Both the position numbers and the translations under genes were made by a program. From positions 806,001 to 870,000 of the forward strand of contig NZ_CAAHFG010000001.1 of assembly GCF_900890425.1 (NCBI RefSeq): a stretch of DNA of 64,000 bases. The letters run 5' to 3'. The stretch is from Pontiella desulfatans. Its GTDB lineage: Bacteria > Verrucomicrobiota > Kiritimatiellia > Kiritimatiellales > Pontiellaceae. Shown here in pieces: positions 59,039 through 64,000 of the stretch (within the stretch, counting starts at the first letter, position 1; every line of letters begins with the position of its first letter). The notes beneath the pieces are model-generated. The model was not told where the DNA came from and did not search any database. It was given only the letters and a program-made list of their open reading frames with translations.

Positions 59039-59719
59039 ATGAAAGAACTCATTGCCGCCATCATGCTAGGAGCCGGTTTGGGCTGGGTCGCCATTCCACA
59101 TTGCTACGCCATGTGCGGACCCCTGCATATTTCCGTCTGTGCGCTTCATCGAGAGAAAAGCTTTAAGGCGTTGTCGCTGTTCAACCTTGGTCGGATTGTT
59201 GGCTATACGCTGGCCGGGTTCCTGTTTGGCGCCTTTGGCGAATTCGTCAACATTGGCCCGGCGCACTTTTGTTGCCAGCAAGGCCAGTATCCATTGCGCG
59301 GCGCATTGCTTTCGTTGCTGTTTCCCGGTGTCATGATGTTTTTCATCGCGTTCTATGCCTTCCGGAAAAAGGGACTGAAGGCCCCCAAGACCAACTGGAT
59401 GTCGAAGCTCTTTAGCGGCAGTTTGGGCAAGCTGACGGTCGGCGGCGTCTGTTCGTCGCTGATCCCTTGCGGCATGCTCTACGCCGCCTATGCCATGGCG
59501 GTCGGACAGGGGAGCTGGTGGAAAGGCGGCGGCTTCATGTTCGCCTTCGTCGTCACCCAGACCTTCGTCATGCAGCTCGGCATTTCCCTCGGTCGCTTGG
59601 TCGACAAGAAATGGGGCGCCCGCTTCGAAAAGGCCTTCCCCTGGATCTGTTTGGTTATCGGTGTTGTCTATTGCGTCTTGTTTGTCCTCAAGCTCATTCC
59701 TGCCGAGGCGACGGGATAA
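59039..59719 (+). CDS. TauE/SafE-like (DsbD_2) membrane protein, probable cbb3 biogenesis factor
   Basis: A 226-residue protein with about six helices. HCYAMCGPLHISVC near residue 22 is the conserved H-C-x2-M-C-G-P motif of this group, and VCSSLIPCGMLYAAYAMA mirrors it in the second half. Members found next to CcoI ATPases (often named CcoH/'sulfite exporter TauE/SafE family') are linked with copper delivery to cbb3 oxidase. That role fits here but is inferred. Confidence 0.82.
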   Translation: MKELIAAIMLGAGLGWVAIPHCYAMCGPLHISVCALHREKSFKALSLFNLGRIVGYTLAGFLFGAFGEFVNIGPAHFCCQQGQYPLRGALLSLLFPGVMMFFIAFYAFRKKGLKAPKTNWMSKLFSGSLGKLTVGGVCSSLIPCGMLYAAYAMAVGQGSWWKGGGFMFAFVVTQTFVMQLGISLGRLVDKKWGARFEKAFPWICLVIGVVYCVLFVLKLIPAEATG

Positions 59720-59724
59720 TTTAC

Positions 59725-59793
59725 ACCACGAAGGCTCTAAGTACACGAAGAATTCAGCTTTGTGCAACTTGGTGACCTTCGTGTCTTTGTGGT
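59725..59793. repeat. intergenic palindrome, ACCACGAAG family
   Basis: ACCACGAAG...ACACGAAG pairs with CTTCGTGTCTTTGTGGT. It fills the gap before the copper ATPase gene and leaves that gene with a weak ribosome site. Confidence 0.75.
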
Positions 59794-59801
59794 TAGAAAA
59801 A

Positions 59802-62111
59802 ATGGCGGATCGTTGCATAGTTTGTAATCGGAGTGTTCCCGGCGGGGAAGGCGAGTTTTGCTGCCCGGGCTGCGCGGCGGTCTACACGATCGTCGGCAAG
59901 ATGGGGCTGGATGGCTCCGAGCGCGACGAGCGCATTGCCCAGCTGCTCGAGGGCGTCTTTCCCGGAGGGGAGGAAGCCGATGCCGAGCAAGCCGAAATCG
60001 AAAATGGACAGGAACTCTGTTTCCTCGTCGGCGGCATGGTGTGCCCCGCCTGCTCGTGGCTGGTGCACAACAGCCTCGGGAAGCTCAACGGCGTGGGGAA
60101 CGTCAACCTCAACTTTATCGCCGAAACCTGCACGCTCACCTACGACCCGATGAAGATCGGCAAGGACGACATCCATTCGAACGTCGAAAGACTCGGCTAT
60201 AAATACTACGAGGGCGAGGATGCCAGGCGCGATGGTTTCGACTATTTCCGCTTCGGCGCCGGCTGGTTCTTTGCGCTCAACAACATGATGATCTCGTTCG
60301 TGGTCTATTCCGCCGAGACCTGGGATGTCCCCTTTGCCATGCAGCTGGTCTGCTCGATCCTGCTCGCCGTCTTCGGCACACTCGTTCCGCTCTATGCCGC
60401 CCGCACCACCATGATCTATGGCTTCCGCCAAATCATGATGCGCCAATACCGCATGGAGAGCCTCGTGGTGCTCTCCACCACGGCGGCGTGGATCTATTCG
60501 GTCTATTCCATGGTCACCGGCGATTTCCACCGGCTCTATTTCGATGTCGTGACGCTCCTGTTGATGCTCATCGAAACCGGCAACCTGATCTCCGGCTCGT
60601 TCTATAAAAAGCTCAGCCGCCGCGTCAGCTCCCTCTCGTGGCAGTTGCCGAAAAAGGCGCGGGTTGAAAGCATCGATGTTGATGAGGATTATGCGGCGGT
60701 TGAGGATCTGAGCCCGGGGCAGGAGTTCCTCGTGAAGCGCGGCGAGTTTGTTCCGACCGACGGCATCCTGATGGCTCCGGCCGAGTTCGATTTCAGCCTG
60801 ATCACCGGCGAGTCGCACGGCGTTTCGCTGGAGCAGGGGCACTATGTCGGCGCCGGGGCCAAGCTGCTTTCCGAGGATGCGCGTCTTTCCGTTCCGGCAT
60901 CCGGCCAGAGCAACCTCATCAAAAAGATTGTCGAAAGCACCATCGAAGCCTTCAATACCCGCAAGGAGCAACTTTCGTTCGGCGACCGCATCAGCCAATA
61001 CTTCGTCCCCATCGTGGTCGGCGTTGCCCTGGTGGTGTTGTTCGGCAACCTCGTCATTGGCGACCGCGGCGACGCGATCATCCGCATGCTGAGCGTGTTG
61101 ATCGTCGCCTGTCCCTGCGCATTCGGGATCGCCGAGCCGCTGGTGCTCACCGCCGCCATCGAAAAGGTGCGCGGCTTAGGCATCCAGATCTTCAATGGCA
61201 CCGTGCTGGCGCTCAAGCCGGCGGTGGCGGTCTTCGATAAAACCGGTACGCTCACGCGCGGCGCACCCGAAGTGCACAAGGTGGTTTGGCTGGTTGAAAA
61301 GAACCAGAAGCAGCTCGACATCCTGGCCTCGCTCGAAAACGGCATCGAGCATCCGATTGCCCGTGCGTTGGCGCTGGTTGGAACGCCGTACCCGGTGGCC
61401 GACCGCACCATCGCCCGTACCGTGGTTTCCGCCAAGGTGGACGGAAAGCACTGGCTGGCCGGCAGTGCCGACCTGTTTCCGGATGTCGGCATTCCTCCCG
61501 ATCTGAAGGAGTCGACCATCGTCATGTTTGGCGATGCCGAGCGCTGCCATTGCATTGTTGGCCTCAAGGACACCGTGCGCGATGAGTCGAAGCAATTGGT
61601 GGCCGATCTCAAGGCGCAGGGGGTGAAATCGTACATTTTCTCGGGCGACCGCAAGGCGGTGGTCGAACAGGTGGCCGGCGAGCTGGGCATTGCCGACTTC
61701 CATGGCGAAATGGGCAGTACCGACAAGCAACGCGAGATTGCCGCGCTTCAGGCGCAGGGCAAGGCCGTGTTGATGGTGGGAGACGGCATCAACGACGCCC
61801 AGGCCCTGGCCGCGGCCGACTTCGGCCTCGCGGTGTTCTCCGGGCAAATCCCCGCCAAGATGAGTGCCGACGGCGTCTTCATGGTCCCCGAAATCGGCAA
61901 GCTGTGCGATCTCCCCTTCATGCAGCGCAAGGTGCGCCACAAGATCCGCCTCAACTATGGCTGGGCCTTTCTCTACAACATCGTCGGCATGTTCCTCGCG
62001 GGGGTGGGTTGGCTTTCGCCCAAATATTGCGCCGTCGGGATGGTCTTCTCCAACCTCGTCGTCATCTGGAACTCCATGCATGGCATGGCGCTCCCCGGGC
62101 GCAAGGCGTAA
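59802..62111 (+). CDS. ccoI: heavy-metal (copper) P1B-type ATPase, CcoI-like
   Basis: A 769-residue copper pump. The N-terminus has the CcoI-type Cys patch (FCCPGCAAVYTIV, residues 20-32) and a metal-binding domain with MVCPACSW (about 78). Then come LITGESH (about 330), the membrane metal site CPCAFG (about 434), the phosphorylation site DKTGTLTRG (about 477), HP loop EHPIARAL, and GDGINDAQAL (about 660). CcoI/FixI-type ATPases supply copper for the cbb3 active site. The ATG directly follows a palindrome and no clear ribosome site is seen. Confidence 0.9.
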   Translation: MADRCIVCNRSVPGGEGEFCCPGCAAVYTIVGKMGLDGSERDERIAQLLEGVFPGGEEADAEQAEIENGQELCFLVGGMVCPACSWLVHNSLGKLNGVGNVNLNFIAETCTLTYDPMKIGKDDIHSNVERLGYKYYEGEDARRDGFDYFRFGAGWFFALNNMMISFVVYSAETWDVPFAMQLVCSILLAVFGTLVPLYAARTTMIYGFRQIMMRQYRMESLVVLSTTAAWIYSVYSMVTGDFHRLYFDVVTLLLMLIETGNLISGSFYKKLSRRVSSLSWQLPKKARVESIDVDEDYAAVEDLSPGQEFLVKRGEFVPTDGILMAPAEFDFSLITGESHGVSLEQGHYVGAGAKLLSEDARLSVPASGQSNLIKKIVESTIEAFNTRKEQLSFGDRISQYFVPIVVGVALVVLFGNLVIGDRGDAIIRMLSVLIVACPCAFGIAEPLVLTAAIEKVRGLGIQIFNGTVLALKPAVAVFDKTGTLTRGAPEVHKVVWLVEKNQKQLDILASLENGIEHPIARALALVGTPYPVADRTIARTVVSAKVDGKHWLAGSADLFPDVGIPPDLKESTIVMFGDAERCHCIVGLKDTVRDESKQLVADLKAQGVKSYIFSGDRKAVVEQVAGELGIADFHGEMGSTDKQREIAALQAQGKAVLMVGDGINDAQALAAADFGLAVFSGQIPAKMSADGVFMVPEIGKLCDLPFMQRKVRHKIRLNYGWAFLYNIVGMFLAGVGWLSPKYCAVGMVFSNLVVIWNSMHGMALPGRKA

Positions 62112-62138
62112 CGAAGATTTAAAAAACCCCGCAGCGTG

Positions 62139-64000
62139 TCATTGCCGTGTTTCGAGGTAGTGCAGGAACTCGTTTTCCATGATGAACCCGTCGCCATTGG
62201 CGTCGATGGTCCCGAATTTTTCAAGCAACGTCCCGAGGGCTTCGTCGGTGGAGAGCTTGCCGTTGCGGTCGAGATCGAACCGCCGGAGCATGGCATCGAA
62301 TGCGCTGCCTTTCGGTTGGGCGGTCTTGGTGGCTCCGGTCACCGGCTTGGACGCCGAAACTTGGCGTCCAATGACCTGCCCGCCGAACGGATCCGGTTGG
62401 AGATAGATGTGGTATTGCTGCGTGGCTTCGATGTTCTTTCGCGCGGAGAGGGAGTGCACGGAATAGTTGACCTGCAGGATGAGCGGTTTGGAGGGGTCGA
62501 GTTTGCGTGCTTCCAGCAGGAACTCGCGGGGTTCGGCATCGGTGGCTTGGTCGGACACGCGGGGCGCGCTGTTCATGGACGGGGCAACCACCCCGACCGG
62601 GGTCTTCAGGGCATATTTCATCGGTTCGCCCAGGTTGTTCCAGGCCACGCCGTAGAGCGGGTCGATGTGGAAGCCGAGGTAGATCTTGCCATTGCCGCTT
62701 GCGAGCAGCTCCTTGTCGCCCTCGAAGCGGAGCTTCACATAGTGGGGCGAATTGGGATCGAGCGGGGTGGTTTCCAGCGGCAGGAAGCCACTGGCGATCA
62801 ATACCTTCGCGCGCTCGACCAGTTTGCTGTCCGGGGAGCCGGCGCCCAGCTCGGTGTTGGGCAAGGCGCTCGCGGTGGTCGGGATCTCGACTTCGCCGGC
62901 GATTTCCGCCAGCGCCTTGCGCAGGCCGGCTTCGTCGGAAATGGCACCGGCATAGACTTCCTCTCCGGCATTCGAAAAGATGAAAAGGTTGCTCTTGTTC
63001 GCTGGGGCCAGCGCTTCGGCGGCCTGGTTGTCCATCAGGTCGTACAACCACGGCACCGCCGTGAAAAGGAGTTCTTCGGCCACCTTGGCGTGGCGCGCTC
63101 GTTCCTGTTGCATGAAGGGTTCGATGTAGCCATTGCTTTCGGGATGGCGCAGGAAGCGGTAGAGGTAGAAAAAGTTGACACCCTTTGCCGTGTAGTCGCG
63201 CGCGGCGGCCTCCACATTCCGGTAGTGGCCAATAAAGTCCGGGTCGGTCAGGTCGCCCAGGGCAATGGCGGTATGGCCGGCATCCGCCACGATGCTACGG
63301 AGTTTCACCTTAATGTTTTGCGCATCGTGCACATAGACATCGGCCAGCTGTCGCTTGGGCTTCGATTCCGCTGGCGCGGCCGCCGGCGATGCCGAGCTTG
63401 AGCGGGGGATGGAGGCGCTTATTTTGGCGGCGGCATATTTGTCCGCCCGGTCGGCGGAGCGGAGGACGCGCGAAGCATCGTCCTTACCGATGTCGTCCTG
63501 CCCGGCCGCTCCGGCATTCTTGAAGAAGCTGGTGTCGGTGACGACGACGGAGGTGCCGGCCTCGATGCCGATGGCGCCCGCCCCCTTGCTGCAGAGGTTC
63601 TTGCTAAAGCTGCAGTTGGCGATGATCGGGACAAACTCGCCCTTGAGCGCAATGGCGCCGCCGTTGAGCTTTGCGCTGTTGTCGCTGAATTTCGTTTTAT
63701 GCAGCTCCAGGGCAATGCCTGCCTTCTTGCCGGTTGATGCCAGAATGGCGCCGCCGCTGGCGTCGGTGGAGTTGTAGGCAAAGCTGGCCCCGCTGATCCG
63801 GGCTTCCGAATCCGTCGGTAGCACGATGGCGCCGCCACCCTTCGGGGCAAAGTTGGAGGTGAATACGCAGTCGGTCGAATCGAACCAGCTACCCTTCGAC
63901 AACGAAACCGCGCCCCCCGTTTTGCCGGAGTTGGAGAAAAACGTGCAGTTGGTGGCCGTGAGTGCCGAGGATTCGCAATGGATGGCCCCCCCCGAAATGG
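62139..64000 (-). CDS. beta-helix / thioredoxin-like / EF-hand protein (N-terminus outside window)
   Basis: The frame is open to the window edge, so at least 620 residues remain. From the N-terminal side: beta-helix turns (NCTFFSNSGKTGGA, CVFTSNFAPKGGGA, TKFSDNSAKLNGGA, CSFSKNLCSKGAGA), a linker rich in Ala and Ser, then a region with AARDYTAKGVNFFYLYRFLR, HPESNGY, PFMQQERARHA. That region resembles the iodothyronine-deiodinase/redoxin type of thioredoxin fold, but no CxxC is visible. A beta domain follows, and last come two EF-hand loops (DLDRNGKLSTDE, DANGDGFIMENE). Probably exported and calcium-binding. It converges on the copper ATPase gene. Confidence 0.72.
   Translation of the reverse strand, partial: ISGGAIHCESSALTATNCTFFSNSGKTGGAVSLSKGSWFDSTDCVFTSNFAPKGGGAIVLPTDSEARISGASFAYNSTDASGGAILASTGKKAGIALELHKTKFSDNSAKLNGGAIALKGEFVPIIANCSFSKNLCSKGAGAIGIEAGTSVVVTDTSFFKNAGAAGQDDIGKDDASRVLRSADRADKYAAAKISASIPRSSSASPAAAPAESKPKRQLADVYVHDAQNIKVKLRSIVADAGHTAIALGDLTDPDFIGHYRNVEAAARDYTAKGVNFFYLYRFLRHPESNGYIEPFMQQERARHAKVAEELLFTAVPWLYDLMDNQAAEALAPANKSNLFIFSNAGEEVYAGAISDEAGLRKALAEIAGEVEIPTTASALPNTELGAGSPDSKLVERAKVLIASGFLPLETTPLDPNSPHYVKLRFEGDKELLASGNGKIYLGFHIDPLYGVAWNNLGEPMKYALKTPVGVVAPSMNSAPRVSDQATDAEPREFLLEARKLDPSKPLILQVNYSVHSLSARKNIEATQQYHIYLQPDPFGGQVIGRQVSASKPVTGATKTAQPKGSAFDAMLRRFDLDRNGKLSTDEALGTLLEKFGTIDANGDGFIMENEFLHYLETRQ

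Noticed and set aside
1-64000. CRISPR array, rRNA operon, prophage or plasmid origin
   Set aside because: No regularly spaced direct repeats, rRNA stretches, phage structural genes or replication-initiator genes were seen.

Overview
The window is GC-rich, densely coded DNA from a Gram-negative, diderm bacterium. Genes for Kdo and heptose synthesis (kdsA, kdsB, rfaE1), several lipoproteins, minor type II pseudopilins and a BamE-like protein all imply an LPS-bearing outer membrane. A DUF1800/DUF1501 pair, ECF-like sigma factors next to membrane Ser/Thr kinases with a DWG motif, beta-helix surface proteins and many intergenic palindromes are habits of the Planctomycetes-Verrucomicrobia-Chlamydiae group. 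My best inference is a Kiritimatiellota (Pontiella-like) genome. That is inference: no rRNA gene is present to test it.

Layout. 1-3.7 kb: the end of a ketosynthase / chain-length-factor pair, a BamE-like protein, tRNA-Val(GAC), a THUMP-type RNA methyltransferase and panD. 3.9-12.1 kb: a SWIM/SNF2 helicase, then leftward genes kdsA, a REP-associated transposase, kdsB (preceded in frame by a DUF2442 module and a broken DUF4160 remnant), rfaE1, a DUF3108 lipoprotein and dCMP deaminase. 12.2-25.3 kb: a barrel-like protein, a metalloenzyme, queG, ispA, an FmdB zinc ribbon, a minor pseudopilin operon (gspH-I-J-K type), ppdK, a homocysteine methyltransferase, an mscS remnant and a Nudix hydrolase.

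25.4-45.5 kb is an accessory island and the most interesting part. It holds two paralogous modules in the same order: an ECF-like sigma factor, an FHA protein, then a giant membrane Ser/Thr kinase with a large extracytoplasmic sensor. Between and after them lie four small related lipoproteins, another lipoprotein, a barrel-like protein, a beta-helix/Ig surface protein split by an IS1595-type element, and a beta-helix fragment. Seven copies of one promoter-like motif (GTGNAAG...TGCGTAt) stand before both sigma genes and before the surface-protein genes. I propose a self-controlled sigma/FHA/kinase envelope-signalling regulon.

45.5-50 kb: the DUF1800-DUF1501 operon, a lipoprotein and a cold shock protein. 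50.3-62.1 kb: a respiratory supercluster with a GltD-like flavoprotein carrying ferredoxin domains, CcoS, Rieske protein, cytochrome b, a heptaheme cytochrome c, CcoN, CcoO, a 46-residue membrane protein, a polyferredoxin, a TauE/SafE-like protein and a CcoI-like copper ATPase. The order suggests a joined bc-cbb3 respiratory chain plus its assembly factors. The window ends inside a leftward gene for a beta-helix / thioredoxin-like / EF-hand protein.
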